From assembly GCF_030272615.1 (NCBI RefSeq), contig NC_081405.1, positions 312,999,735 through 313,063,734 of the forward strand: a stretch of 64,000 nt of DNA, given 5' to 3'. This stretch comes from Cryptomeria japonica. Lineage: Eukaryota; Streptophyta; Pinopsida; Cupressales; Cupressaceae. How positions within the stretch are numbered: position 1 is the stretch's first letter; each line of letters begins with the position of its first letter. The position numbers and the translations under genes were made by a program. Below the pieces are notes generated by a model, which was given only the letters and a program-made list of their open reading frames with translations, was not told the DNA's origin and made no database searches. Positions 11,562-23,690 of the stretch are shown piece after piece.

Positions 11562-12529
11562 TGTTACTGCCTCATTTATCCTTCATAACAGGAGTAAATC
11601 ACCCTATAAAATTTCATTTGGAGTCCTTGTCTTTCTTGCAATGCCTTGGTTCAAGCCTTAGTCCATTTGTAAATTGTCTTTAAATAAAAAATGCCGAGTT
11701 TTACTAATTTGTCGAACTCCATGAACATATTGAACCATTTTGAACCGGATTCATTAGGTTCATTTAGGTTCCGTGGGTTCTTAAGTGTCTTGGGGCTTTT
11801 TCATACTAACAATCTTTTAAAGTGTTTTGCAGTGGTTCCTTATTGGTCCCATTCGGTGATGTGTTATATCATTTCTAAAGGCTTTGAAATCTTTAAACCT
11901 AGTTCAAAAGGTTCAGACATGTTCAATATGTTCAACACAGTTCAAATGGTCAGCAACACGTGACATAGTTAATCCTTTCAGAAAAGATTTCTCTTGGGCA
12001 TGGTGTACACCTTGAACTACTTGAACCTCAATGAAGTCTATTCAGAATGTTCATGTGTGTTCAAATTTGGTGGGTCCCATGAGTTAAAAGATTTGATGGT
12101 GCATTAATTGCCAAGTATGAGGAAGGCGAACCATATCTTGGGTGACATCAATTGTTGGAGTTTTGAAGTAGGTAATCATTTTGGGAACTGGTGGTTATTT
12201 CAAAAATGCTGCCATGCATTCAATGCATGTGTGCAATGTCCAATTCACAAGCTCAATACACTTAAACTGATGATTGAAATTATTGCACTTAATAAATCCG
12301 TATTATTGCTCCTGCTATAAGGTATGAGAGGATTTATTCTCTAAAAATTTGTTCATCATCGCTGCGGTGTTATTTTTCTTGGATAGAAGATTTGTTTGCT
12401 GGTAGCCATCTAGTTGCTCTCAACAATGAAGGTGAGTCCATTTCTTGTCCTCTCCAGTGATTTTTACTTGCATTTCTTCTCTTGTAGTAAGGTTTGTTGA
12501 AGGAAAATAAGGCTTGTCATTCATGAATT

Positions 12530-15500
12530 ATGAAGTCCACTTTGCACTTGTTCGAGAATGTTTTTAGTCTTGCATGTACAGAGCCCATAGTCAGTGATGC
12601 CAACCTTAAAGGGGAAAATCTTGAAGTTTTAAAAGAAAGGGTATTGATGGTTCCTTTGGTGTGGAAGTTTTGAGTAGTGGTCTCATAGAGGCAGCAGCCT
12701 TTCCCCTAGCTATCCCTTGCCCAGAATTGGTTAGGGAATGTATTGCTAGGTATGATCCATCCTCCGAAACCATCAGGAGAGACAATGGTGAACCTTCCTT
12801 GCCATTAACCGCGAAGTAATTTCCTCTATTTTCAAGATACCTGGCTACCAGTTCTCAAACCATTTTCCCGCCTAGTCAATCACCAAGCTCAACAAAGACT
12901 GAACTGGGCACCGAAATAACGTAGAAAAATATTGGTTGAAGGTTCCAGATTGCCCAGGAATCCCAATAAGAATCATATGCTGCCTCACATTCACAATGTC
13001 ATGTTACTGTTGCACCGAGTCAGAGGCTCTGCGGAAGCCTATAGTTTCGATGAATGGATTTATTGCTATGTGTAGCTAGTATTAGAAGGGAAGCAATACC
13101 TTGATTGGGCAGAGTTAATTGCCGATTCAATGAGGGAGTAGCTGAGTATGGCCAAACAGTTTAAGCAACATTTCTTCATGTCTTTGTATCTTATATACTA
13201 TTTGTCATGTGTGAAGGAGATAGTTGGAATACCTAGACAACCCACTGAGGAGGAGATCCCCGTATATGATATTTACCCTATGTTGCAAAAGGATAATGCC
13301 TTGCAAGACTTTAGGAGGGTAGACAATGCCTTTCTAGGAGATTTGTGCTATGAATTGAAGAATATGAAAACTAAAAGAATTTCTGAGGATGCACAGGCAC
13401 TGGTGAAGAGGTTTGGCAGCTTCTTTATCCAGTTTACTCATTTCTACTATATAAGGATAGGTGGTTTTGAGGAAGAGCGCTTCAAGCTTCCTCATTTTTG
13501 TTCAGATTGTTTTGTTTTACTAGAGGTATGTACACAACTGACTACTGTGATTAAAAAGTTTCAACCTAGAGACAAATGGGAGGGTCATTTTCCCATTCAG
13601 TTAGGTATGATATCTTGCAGTTCAATGTTGGACGCTTTGAGTATTGGAACGAACCTGAAGAATTTCAATTTTCCCCTATATCATGAAAGGAAAGGTTTTG
13701 ATAATAAGGGTTTCTCTCGAAGTCTTGGTCTAATGTCGTATCTCCTAATTCCACAATTAGAGGACTTCTGGGAGGATCGCAGTGATGAACTCGAGGTGTT
13801 CAAAAGGGGAAACATGAGGATGGTGGTGGAGCAAGTCATTTTATTATAGGTAAAGCTTGACATAGATGGGCATGAGGAAGATTATCTAGAACTTTTTGAA
13901 CCTGGATACTTAGCTCAAGCCAAAATCAAAGTGTCCTATATCAATTAGAGTGAGAAATAAGAGGACAATATATAGCTGAAAACAAAAAGGGTTTTGGAGA
14001 GAACCGCATAATGGATTGAAAGGAAGAATGCAGTGAAATTAGGCACCAAGTCTAACTCTGTGAGAAATAGTGAGGTTACTTTGTGTTCACCAAAGCATTT
14101 TTGTAATAATTCTTATATGCCTATTCATGTAGGTAAGGATAAAAAGCTACCTTAGGTTAGGCACAAGTCTAATCCAACTTTGGATTTCTCCACTCCTCGA
14201 CATACCTGGTCACGAAGTGTTGCTCAGAGAAGGATGGATCAAGCTAAGGATACAGAGGTGAAGGATAAGATTTTGGAAGCTTAGATATTTAAGGTTGAAG
14301 ATCTGGACAGTGATGTTGCTAATGCCCTAGATTCCCATGCAGTTACTATAGCTATGACACCACCCTCCAAAACGATTGAAGGAGCAACTAGTTCCAGCGC
14401 AACCCCTAAGTGGCTGACCACTTCAGTGAACAAAAAATGAAGTTCCATTCCCATGACTATTCCAATTCAAGATATGGTCGTTAAGTACACAAAGAAGGGC
14501 CCCAAGCCAAAAAGGTTCAAAACAACTACTCAACTAGATAGTGATGAAGGGACCAAAAAGTGGGTTGCCGAGATTGCTTCATACAAGCTCAAGGAAGAGG
14601 ACAAGGAAGTCAACGCAGAAGATTTTGAGGTCACTAAGGTGAAGCTAGGAAGCATGAGTAGAGATTCAAATAACAATTTCTTCTAGGTATCCATAAAGAA
14701 AATGCTCACCAGGACGAAGAAAGACGGGCGGGAAAAGAGAGAGCTAAAGCAGCATATAAGCATCCTTGCTCAATTCATTGACAACATCGGTTGCTTCAGA
14801 GCACTTCCTATATCCCATGCTACAAAGAGCTTTGATCCTACTTCACCAGAAAATAAAAAACTAATGAGTTAGGTACAACGAGCTAAAAGCATTGCAGAGG
14901 CTGTTGAAAGATGGATTGAAGGAGCAATTAAAGACAGAGAAAAGTATATCATGAACTCCCAGAAATTATGTGATGAGATGCAAAGCCTCATTGTGGAGTT
15001 TCAAAACTAGGTTTCGCCATGGGAGAAAGAGGAACACAAACGGGAGAATGTCTTTCCTATGTTCACTAAAATAGAAGAATACAGAGCTACCAAGTTTTTA
15101 ACAAAACATTCAATCCAGCTGGTAGCAGATGAATGTCAACTCTTTGTGCCGAAGAAGACCATAATGTGGCGGGTGCTCACCTTCAAATCTATGATCTCTG
15201 ATGCTAAGGCTTCTGTGTATGAACTCAAAGACCTCCAATGCAATTTAGTTAATGACAACAAGGTGGTTAATCTTGACCATGATTGGCAGTTGGGGATTTG
15301 CGGGCTGAACACGCAGGATGCGATAAAAGTTTTTAGGATATACATGGAGAAAATCAAAGCCAAGGGAAGTTTCACTCCTAAGGATATAGCGCGGGTTGCT
15401 TGGATCAAGTCCATGACATTTATCGGTAACGATCAGTTACTGAAGCATGCCAAAAAGATGGTGAAGCACATATGGAACAAAGAAGCGGCCAAGACAAAAC

Positions 15501-15604
15501 TCAATGCTATGAAGGTTCTGAACCAATCAATAATCCAGGAACTCGCAACTGCCCACGACGCCCAGGAAAGCGGAGAAGAAGATGATGATGGGAAACTAGC
15601 ATAA
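12530..15604 (+). pseudogene. LTR-borne long ORF, 3' LTR copy
   Basis: This is the duplicate of the ORF at 1469-4570, with its own damage: frameshifting deletions near 12643 and 12945 and TAG stops at 13073, 13139, 13847, 13973, 14684 and others where the 5' copy reads CAG. Two TAG stops (14282 and 14870) are shared with the 5' copy (3248 and 3836). The longest clean pieces are 13148-13849 (233 codons) and 15059-15604 (181 codons, acidic C-terminus). No named domain is recognised. Confidence 0.7.
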
Positions 15605-15798
15605 CGCATTGATCAAGGCCCTATTTTTATGTATCTTTCATGTTTACACAAAAGACTTTGGGACATCTGTCCCAATCATACTCTGTTAGTTTCATAGTTG
15701 ATTTAGAGAAGGTCGGGTTTTGTTGAAGGAAGTCATCAGAGTTTAAAGATCTGGAATTGAAAAGGGATTTATAGATGTATTGATTGTGTCTTTGTCAC

Positions 15799-15802
<4 letters not shown>

Positions 15803-15840
<38 letters not shown>
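15803..15840. repeat. TA microsatellite in 3' LTR
   Basis: This is the counterpart of the tract at 4893-4918, here longer. Confidence 0.85.
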
Positions 15841-15843
<3 letters not shown>

Positions 15844-16391
15844 GATCATATTGTTTTGTGAGAAACAGAAACCTTTGAGTTTTGAATCTACGTAGTGATA
15901 TATCTTTGCATATGTTGATCTAAATCAAATGACAGTGATCGCCTTTCCAGTGTAGAATATTATTATTTTTCTGAGATTCCATCTTGTGAATGTTTAAAAG
16001 ATTCATGTTTTGAAAGGAGATTTCCTCTCTCTTATCTATTTTTATGAATTGTAAAACCGCTGTTGTAAACTTTGTTTCAGCCACTTTTATTTCTCATATT
16101 GAAGCATTAAGAAAAACCTATTTTTCCTTGAAATATGTGTAGATCATTAGCCTCTCATCTAAGAATGAGGTAGGCAGCCTTATGTGCTTTTAGGTTAAAA
16201 GCATACCAATTGAAAATAAAATAGATTATTCCTTGAATAACTAACGAAGGGAGTTGTACCTATCAAAAAATTCAGAGGGAAGTAGTATATGTTACACTTA
16301 CCCAACTATATAGTGAAATTTTGTCTTTGAAAGAAGGCGACAGAGTGAAAAAATCATTAATTTAAAGAAAGGCAAAATCCATTCACTAACA

Positions 16392-16396
16392 ATTAC
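16392..16396. repeat. Target site duplication, right copy (ATTAC)
   Basis: Identical to 496-500; after it the copia LTR continues with atagatggacctaaatc, as in sister LTRs. Confidence 0.9.
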
Positions 16397-16708
16397 ATAG
16401 ATGGACCTAAATCAAGAAACCAAACAATTATATCCATTGGAGATTCTGCTAAGACCAAAATCCAACACGCTTCACTTGTCGGTAGAAACCATCAGTGAAA
16501 GTTTAATCAGATCCAAATAGGACCACCATAATAGAACACCATTCAATGAAAAGTCACCAAACACTAGGGATATGATCAAGAAGCACCAACAACATGAAAG
16601 AAACTAATTCCATAAGCTGGACCCAAAATCCTCTAACCAAGTCACCAAAACAACATACCGGTAAAGCTAACCTAGAATGCCAGAAGTTGGTGAAGTGAAA
16701 AGCCAATG
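16397..16708 (-). repeat. Left copia LTR, second part, truncated
   Basis: This continues the LTR begun at 1-500. Around 16705 the LTR text joins directly to internal sequence (ttttgatttggaatg) that in copy B lies at about 21358. The LTR end, polypurine tract and about 430 bp of 3' noncoding internal sequence are therefore deleted here. Only one or two bases of homology are seen at the junction. Confidence 0.75.
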
Positions 16709-17143
16709 TTTTGATTTGGAATGAAATACTGGATTCTTTAACATATCAATAACAATAGTATTATCATAGTGAATAAAAATAGGATCATCATAACTCACCC
16801 TTATATCCTTTAACATCTATTTCATCCATAAAATTCAAGTACAATTGGTAGCAACTGCAACATATTTTGTTTCAGTTGTAGATAATGAAGTGCATGATTG
16901 TTTCTTACTAAACCATGAAACCAACTTATTCCCAAGAATTAATGAATACCATGCCATAAATCCAAGCATTGCAGTGCACAACACAAGGAAACCAAGGGCG
17001 CACACCTTGCAATAATCCACAAAGATCTGATCTTCAGAGTGATTTAGCTTTACATACCTGGGAGTCCTTGAATTTTCATGATTTGTCGACTCATTCTGTT
17101 GTTCCACTGTCACTATTGAATTATTTGATGCTAACAGTGTCAT
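16709..17143 (-). pseudogene. Copia RNase H tail fused to RT-less linker (copy A)
   Basis: On the minus strand the frame starts at 17143 with a linker rich in polar residues (RTPRYVKLNHSEDQI), which in complete copia elements precedes RT. It then jumps to KLVSWFSKKQ and LSTTETKYVAVATN, the end of the copia RNase H. About 200 RT residues are missing. Copy B shares the junction (21600-21660), so the deletion predates separation of the two copies. Downstream text (YDDPIFIHYDNT) is the usual RNase H C-terminus, with stops. Confidence 0.75.
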
Positions 17144-17161
17144 AGGTTCACTATTGTGAAT

Positions 17162-18193
17162 TCATTCTTGCATTATCAATTTAGGTCTGATAAATTTATC
17201 TTCTTGTCCATAATCATATGCTCTAATCTGATTACTGCCATGCTCACCCACCTTGACATTTATGCTTTCCAATATTGTATGCAATCTTTTGTTATAACAT
17301 CTATATTCTTTTCTCTTAGTAGAATAACCCAAAAATATTTCTTCATCACTTCTAGGATCAAACTTTCCTAATGCATCATCTCTTCTAATGTAACATTTGC
17401 TTCCAAAAATTCTAAAATATCTGATAGTAGGATTATGACCAAACCATAATTCATAAGGAGTGTTATCGGTATTGCCGTTAATGTTGACTCTTTTGAAAGT
17501 GTATACAACTGTACTAACAACCTCTCTCCAATAGATATCAGGTAATTTAGTTGTAGTCATTATAGTCCTTGCAACATCCAAAATTGTTCTCTTCTTCCTT
17601 TCCACTAATCCGTTCTGCTATGGGGTTCTGGGTGCAAAAAGTTGTCTCCTACTACTATTCCTTTCACAAAATTTGTTGAACTCAATAGATGTAAACTCAT
17701 CACCATGATATAATCTTAAGCATTTTATCTTTAGTCTAGTCTCAGTCTCAACCATAGCCTTAAAGATTTTGAATTTCTCAAAAGCTTCAGATTTCTCTTT
17801 CAAAAATGTTACCCACATCATTCTAGAATAGTCATCAATAGGTAACATAAAATATCTATCACCTTGAAAACTTTTAGTCCTTGGCATTCCACACAAATCA
17901 GTATGAATAAGATCAAGAATTTCACTAGATTTATCATGTACAATTCTGAAAGAAGTTCTAATTTGCTTACCCATCTGACATTCTCTACATATCGGATTAT
18001 GAGGTTTAACAATCTTGGGCAAATCTCTGACAGCTGGTATTGAACTGATATTTACTATGCAATTAAAATTTACATGATACATACTTTTATGCCATAACCA
18101 ACTCTCATCAATCTGAGAAATCAAGCAAGCCTTCTCATCGGATTTCAAATGAAAGATATTTCCATTAGTCTGAGTTCTAGAAGCAATCTCCAA
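17162..18193 (-). pseudogene. Copia integrase (copy A)
   Basis: The minus-strand open pieces 18193-17618 and 17605-17162 are separated by one stop at a conserved glutamine (TPxQNG). The zinc-binding H...H...C-x2-C, first Asp (LIHTDLCG) and Glu (GLVERKKRT) are visible. The second catalytic Asp is lost: LRLYHGDEF replaces the usual LRSDHGGEF. C-terminal copia integrase text (YELWFGHNPT, FLGYSTKRKEYRCYN) follows. Catalytic loss plus the stop make it inactive. Confidence 0.85.
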
Positions 18194-18199
18194 TCCAGA

Positions 18200-18480
18200 T
18201 TTATTAATGATCTAACATTTTTTGTCCTTGAATTGCAAATTAAATCCTCTATCCACCATCTGACCTACACTTAAAAGATTATGCTTTAATCCTTCAACAT
18301 AGTAAACATTATCAGTATTAGTCTTACCATCCAATGATATTGTTCCTTTGCCTTTGATCCTACATGCCTTATTGTCTCCGAATCAAACCAATCCACCATC
18401 AAATTCTTGCAATGATAAGAAATTTATTTTGTTAGTAGTCATGTGATGTGAGCATCCACTTTCTATAACCCATTCATCCT
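18200..18480 (-). pseudogene. Copia protease and pre-integrase remnant (copy A)
   Basis: The minus-strand text EWVIESGCSHHM (near 18435-18475) is the copia protease active site with Glu in place of the catalytic Asp; copy B still has VIDSG. It is followed by the pre-integrase segment VYYVEGLKHNLLSVGQM near 18270-18310. Stops interrupt the frame. Confidence 0.7.
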
Positions 18481-18703
18481 TTTCTTCAATTTTACTAGCC
18501 AAGGCCTTTTACTCAGTATGTGTTGCTTCAATGACAGATTTTAGAGAATCATCCTTGATAGCAATAAAGACCCAATCTTTGTCAGATGAGGAACCATTAC
18601 CGGATCCAGTCATAGGTTCATCATCATCATCAAAAATAACATCATCATCATCACCAGCATAATAACATGATTTATCCTTATTTCTTTTGAATCTAGGTCA
18701 AAT

Positions 18704-19667
18704 CTAATATTTAAGATTAGGCTTATAATTCCTCATAAGTCTTTCATGATTCCTAGCAGCTCTTTTAAGACATATAGATGCAAAATGACCAATCTTATTG
18801 CATGAAAAACACTTAAAAGGGAATTTTCCTTCATAATTACTTCGAGTTGGTCCTTTAGGAATTCTTCTAGCAATCAAGGCTTCCATCTCTTCAAGCTCTC
18901 TTTCTTCTTTCTCAATTTCCTCCATATCCCTAGCATACATCTCTTTCCAATCTATCTTCTATTTACCAGATGCAGATGCTCTAAATGTAGTCTCAATTTT
19001 AGTAGCACTATGATCTCGAAGTTCTTCAAGTTCAAAAGTAGTCAATTTCCCAAGTAGTGTATCTATGGTCACAGGGGTACTTGACATTGTCTAGAGTTCA
19101 TTGATAGTAGTAGCCTTCATCTTGTAAGCTGAAGGTAGAACTCTTCAAACTTTTGACACTATCTCATCTTCAAAAACAGATCTGCCACAACATTTGATAC
19201 CCATGAAAATCTCATTGACTATATCCATGAAAAAACTTATCTTCTCATCTTTCTCCATCTTTAAAGTTTCATGTATTACCTGGAAACCTTCAAGTTTAGC
19301 CATCTTCACAACTTGGTCACCTTTGTAAAGAGTTTCAAGATTTGTCCAAATCAGCTTGGCATTCTCCAACTCTGATATTCAATAGATTTTCATCAAATAG
19401 GGTGCTTAAAAATGCTTCTTTTCCTCTCACATTTATTTATGCTCTCTTTTGTTCATGAGTAGGTGTCCGTGTTCCAAAGTTAGGATCATGAGGTATATAC
19501 CCTTTCTCCACTATCTTCCAAACTTTAGCTCCAAGACATCTGAGATGAATCTTCATTCGCTCCTTCCATATCTTGTAATTTGTACAATCAAATCTAGGAC
19601 TCTACTTCCAATAAGGATTGAACATAGAACTAGATGCAGTTGCCATCGGATCTCCTCAAGCAATTAA
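18704..19667 (-). pseudogene. gag: Copia gag with zinc knuckle (copy A)
   Basis: The 3' part (18940-18704) encodes CFSCNKIGHFASIC, a complete C-x2-C-x4-H-x4-C knuckle. Farther upstream (19369-19145) lies the copia gag helical region (LIWTNLETLYKGDQ, VNEIFMGIKCCG). Several stops and frame changes separate the pieces, and the N-terminus near 19660 is only partly readable. It is followed by an acidic linker leading to the protease. Confidence 0.75.
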
Positions 19668-19688
19668 GCTTATGTAGAGAGGACCTCA

Positions 19689-19699
19689 CTCTGATACCA
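19689..19699 (-). other. Copia primer binding site (copy A)
   Basis: The plus strand reads CTCTGATACCA, so the minus strand reads TGGTATCAGAG, the complement of the initiator tRNA-Met 3' end. It lies five bases inside the 5' LTR of copy A. Confidence 0.9.
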
Positions 19700-19704
19700 A
19701 TTAT

Positions 19705-20923
19705 TGGAATGTACTGATATCGACAGTAAATTGAGAGGGGGGGTGAATTAGTTTACTGACAATAACAATAGTTAATTCAATTAAAAACCTTAAACTGGAG
19801 AACAACCCAATGAAGAATATAACATAAAAGCACAACACACATAACACCAATATTTTGACATTGAAAACACGGAAAGGGAAAAACCATGGTGGGTAACCCT
19901 ACCCATAATAAGATGAATACTCTGCAGTAGTATTGTGAATAATTACAATGGGGTCTACACATGCAGAAAGGCCAATAGACTAGAGTGCACTTCTCATCAC
20001 AAAGGTAAGTCTCACTGACTTACAAAAACATCGGACTAAAATTCAAAAAACAATGAACTTTGAAAGTAGAATCTACTAATGCTTGATACAATTCTAGTTA
20101 AGCACTGATGTGTGGTCTGGAATATAAAACCTTTCCAACCTTCACTTGAATGATATGAATTTATTCACACTTAATTATTTCTCTAATAATGCATAATTAA
20201 CCAGCCATAACCATCACATACCAAAATACATGAATAAGTCACATATAAATATAGATCATCAACCTTATTGATAGGGTTGGCTAAAACCTAAACCCATAAA
20301 CCCATAATTACAAAAATTACATCACATGATACCACCAAACCAATATTATGATTTACATTACATAGCATGGACCTAAATCAAATAACTAAACAATTATATC
20401 TGTTGGGGATTCTCCTAAGACCAAAATCCATCACGCTTCACTTGTTGGTAGAAACCCTCAATCAAAGTTTAACGGATCCAAATAGGACTACCATAATAGC
20501 ACACCATCCAATTCAAAGTCACCAAACACTCAGGATATGATCAAGAAGCACCAACAATATGAAATAAACTGATTCCATAAGTTGGACCCAAAATCCTCTG
20601 ACCAATTCACCAAAACAACATACCGATAAAGCTAACCAAGAACACTAGAAGCTAGTTAAGCCAAAAGCTAGTCAGTAAATGCATAAACCAACCAGTAACT
20701 GGAAATACCAAAAGAGATACCTAGATTATGAAACCACCAGAATATAGCAATAATATAACTATCAGAATAAGCATCCAAAACCAATTCCAAAGATCTGATC
20801 ATACCACATCATAATCATAGCCACTACCAAAATGATCACCAAGACTAACTGGGATAGTCTCAAATCGGGATATAGTGTTGACATCAATGACAACACTTAA
20901 CCAAATCCAACATATTGCCAACA
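19705..20923 (-). repeat. Shared middle copia LTR (1219 bp)
   Basis: On the plus strand it begins TGGAATG next to the primer site complement and ends GCCAACA next to the polypurine complement. It is homologous along its length to 28141-29354 and to the split left LTR. Confidence 0.9.
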
Positions 20924-20938
20924 ATCTCCCCCTTTGGC
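20924..20938 (-). other. Copia polypurine tract (copy B)
   Basis: The plus strand ATCTCCCCCTTTGGC is, on the minus strand, a purine run AAAGGGGGAGAT directly before the LTR start TGTTGGC. Confidence 0.85.
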
Positions 20939-21350
20939 ATTGATGGTAATACTAAATGTGAAAAATATCCAAGTGCCAAGGAATGCCAACAATCTCCAAA
21001 ACCATCAAAAGATCTAGCAGTTTTCACATGAATACCTTCTAACCCTTTGACATCAATGACAAAGGATAGATACTAAATCAAGAATACTGAACCAAACAGC
21101 TGACTACTCCCCCTGAGTAGTAGCACTATCTTCATCAAACCGGATCAGAAATGTATGTCTGATAAGCTTACCAGATTGATGTATCTCTACATCTCTAAGT
21201 ATCTTCTAGAGGGTTGGTAACCCCTAACTGATCTCTAAGATATTCAAAAGTTTCTTTAGGCAATGGTTTCATTAGAATATCTGCAATTTGTTCCTTGGTA
21301 GTCACATAAACCAATCTGACTTAATTTCTTTCAAGAAATTATATATAATA
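20939..21350 (-). other. 3' noncoding region of copia copy B
   Basis: No open frame. On the minus strand it contains a purine-rich stretch with GGGGGAG near 21110 and polar low-complexity remnants. This segment is missing from copy A through deletion. Confidence 0.5.
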
Positions 21351-21860
21351 AAAATGTGTTTTGATTTGGAATGAAATACCAGATTCTTTGACATATCAAT
21401 AGCAGTAGCATTATCATAGTGAATAACAATAGGCTCATCATTACTTACCCTTATATCCTTTAACATCTATTTCATTCAAAAAAATTGAGTACATTTGTTA
21501 TAAGATGCAACATATTTTGTTTCAACTGTAGACAATGAAGTGCATGATTGTTTCTTACTAATCCATGAAACCAACATCTTCCCAAGAAAGAATGCATACC
21601 ATGCCATAAATCCAAGCACTGTGGTGCACAACACAAGGAAACCAAGGGTGCACACCTTGTATTTTCTTGATTTGTTGACTTAACCCAAGTATGTAAAGCT
21701 AAATTCAAGGACATACTTGGGAGTCCTTGAATTTTCTTGATTTGTTGACTCATTCTGCTAGTCCACTGTCACTGTTGAATTTTTTGATGCTACTGGTGTC
21801 ATAGGTTCACTATTTTGAACTAATTCTTGTATTATTGATTCAGGTCTGATAAATTCATCT
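21350..21860 (-). pseudogene. RNase H tail and RT-less linker (copy B)
   Basis: Homologous to 16709-17143, with the same junction between linker and RNase H tail (plus-strand gcacaacacaaggaaacc). An extra local duplication of about 60 bp (ggagtccttgaattttcttgatttg, plus-strand 21655-21745 region) is present only here. No RT motif is found. Confidence 0.7.
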
Positions 21861-21886
21861 TTCGGCCCATAATCATATTCTCTGAT

Positions 21887-22813
21887 CTAATTATTGCCAT
21901 GCCCATCTATCTTGACATTTATGCTTTCTAATATCCTATTCAATCTTTTGTTATAATATCTATATTCTTTTCTCTTAGTAGAATAACCCAAAAATGTTCC
22001 TTCATCACTTCTAGGAACAAACTTTCCTAATGCATCATCTATTGTAATGTAATATTTTCTTCCAAAAATTCTGAAATAAATGACAGTAGGAGTATGACCA
22101 AACCATAATTCATGAGTGTTACTGGTATCGCCTTTAATGTGTACTCTATTGAAAGTTAACACAACGGTATTGATAACCTCTCTCCAATAGATATTAGGTA
22201 ATTTAGCTTCAACCATCATAGTCCTCGTAGCATCCAAAATTGTTCTCTTCTTCCTTTCCACCAATTCGTTCTGTTGTGGGGTTCTAGGTGCAAAAAGTTG
22301 TCTCCTAATACCATTCCTTTCACAAACATTGTTGAACTCATTGGATGTAAACTCACCACCATGATCTGATCTTAAGCACTTTATCTTTGGTCTCATCTCA
22401 GTCTCAACCATAGCCTTAAATATTTTAAATTTCACAAAAGCTTCATATTTCTCTTTCAAAAATGCTACCCACATCATTCTAGAATAGTCATCAATAAGTA
22501 ACATAAAATATCTATCAGCTTGATAACTTTTACTCCTTGCCGGTCCACACAAATTTGAATGAATAAGATTAATAATTTCATTAGATTTATCATGTACACT
22601 TCTGAAAGAAGTTATAACTTGCTTACCCATCTGACATTCTCTACATACCAGATTATGAGGTTTAACAATCTTCGTAAAATCTCTGATATTTGGTATTGAA
22701 CTAATATTTACTATGTAATCAAAATTTACATGACACATCCTTTTATGCCATAACCAACATTCATCAATATGAGAAATCAAGCAAGCCTTCTCACCGGAGT
22801 TCAAATGAAAGAT
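21887..22813 (-). pseudogene. Copia integrase (copy B), cut by insertion
   Basis: The minus-strand frame from about 22813 to 21887 is open for about 309 codons. It contains ECWLWHKRMCHVNF (pre-integrase), the zinc-binding region, LRSDHGGEFTSNEF (second Asp intact) and ELVERKKRT (Glu intact). The first catalytic Asp is changed: LIHSNLCGPA for the usual LIHTDLCG. Upstream, the frame is split by the element at 22819-26584; the pre-integrase part resumes at 26590. An ATG for the upstream open frame at 22984 lies in the inserted LTR and is not meaningful. Confidence 0.88.
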
Positions 22814-22818
22814 ATTTC
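22814..22818. repeat. Target site duplication ATTTC, left
   Basis: ATTTC precedes the LTR at 22819 and is repeated at 26585-26589 after the second LTR. Confidence 0.9.
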
Positions 22819-23619
22819 TGTTGGCAAATGCACACTCCAATGAGACATTGTAGGTGATTGAAGGTTTTGTCATTGATGGAAACCTTACAATCCTATGACA
22901 CCAGCAAGGCAATCCACCAGCACCAGCAAAGTTAGATTCTACACCGGCACACAGATCACCAGCACCGGCAGTGAAAGGAAGCATACCAGCAAAGAAGCCG
23001 ACAGGAATTTTGTTGTTAATATATTTTGTTTATTATTGTAAAATCATTGTAAGCCGACTTGGCAAGTTGTAAAATGACTCTTATATAAGAGAGGTCATTG
23101 TAGAACATTTAGCAACAGAGAGAGAATGTAATTAGGTGAAATAAGGCAGACCTATTATGCGAATTATAGGTTAAGGGTTTATGTAAGAAGCAGAGCAGAA
23201 ACCATACTAGATCTGGCATAGTAGATGCTATCTTGAAGCAATACAAGACATTGGATTTGTATAATCCATTTTGTAAGTCAGTGAGACTTCCCATTTTGTA
23301 ATTAAGAAGTGAGCTCTAGGCACTTGGCCTTCCTGCATGTGTAGGCCCCTCTTGTAGCAGTATATTCTCTTATTAGCTAGTAAGTGAATATTGTGGGTCA
23401 CAAATCCCACTGAGGTTTTTCCCACACTGGGTTTCCTCATTAAAATATTGTGTTATGGTGTGTTTTTCATGTGGTTGCTTTTGTCTTTGTTTATTGCATT
23501 ACTTTCAGTTTACCAGTACATAGTATTAATATGCTCTACATGTTTTAAGTTTAGAAAATATCACAACCAGTTAGATACTAATTCACTCCCCCCTCGTAGT
23601 ATCTGTGGGAATCCTAACA
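22819..23619 (+). repeat. 5' LTR of non-autonomous element
   Basis: It starts TGTTGGCAAATG and ends AATCCTAACA. The matching LTR at 25793-26584 is nearly the same length with scattered substitutions. Confidence 0.92.
23081..23089 (+). promoter_or_regulatory. TATA box in LTR
   Basis: TTATATAAG lies 262 bases into the LTR and is preserved in the 3' LTR at about 26040-26048. It is the likely promoter of this element. Confidence 0.6.
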
Positions 23620-23620
23620 A

Positions 23621-23633
23621 TTGGTATCAGAGC
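23621..23633 (+). other. Primer binding site, initiator tRNA-Met
   Basis: TTGGTATCAGAGC starts two bases after the LTR end; TGGTATCAGAGC is the standard copia primer site. Confidence 0.92.
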
Positions 23634-23690
23634 CTGGTCCTCTATTTTCAGAAGCCTAACATCTTGAGGAAGATCTTGACACCGGTAGAG

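Larger units (their letters stand above)
501..16391 (+). mobile_element. Ogre/Tat-like Ty3/gypsy retrotransposon, decayed
   Basis: The element has two long LTRs (501-5470 and 11562-16391), an ATTAC target duplication and a tRNA-Arg-like primer site at 5477. Internal domains in order are gag, aspartic protease, archaeal-type RNase H, reverse transcriptase, gypsy RNase H and integrase. Very long LTRs, this primer and two RNase H domains fit the Tat/Ogre clade. The coding region is in three successive frames with many in-frame TAG codons, so it is inactive. Unusual points are the long ORF inside each LTR and the RNase H placed before RT. No canonical polypurine tract is visible before the 3' LTR. 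Confidence 0.9.
11562..16391 (+). repeat. 3' LTR of the Ogre-like element (4830 bp)
   Basis: It starts TGTTACTG and ends CACTAACA, a short inverted repeat. Compared with the 5' LTR it has several differences per 100 bp by eye. It has a roughly 120 bp deletion near 15718 (between GTTTT repeats, matching about 4688-4810), a 17 bp deletion near 12945 between GGTTCC repeats, and a 10 bp deletion near 12643. The level of difference indicates an old insertion. Confidence 0.92.
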
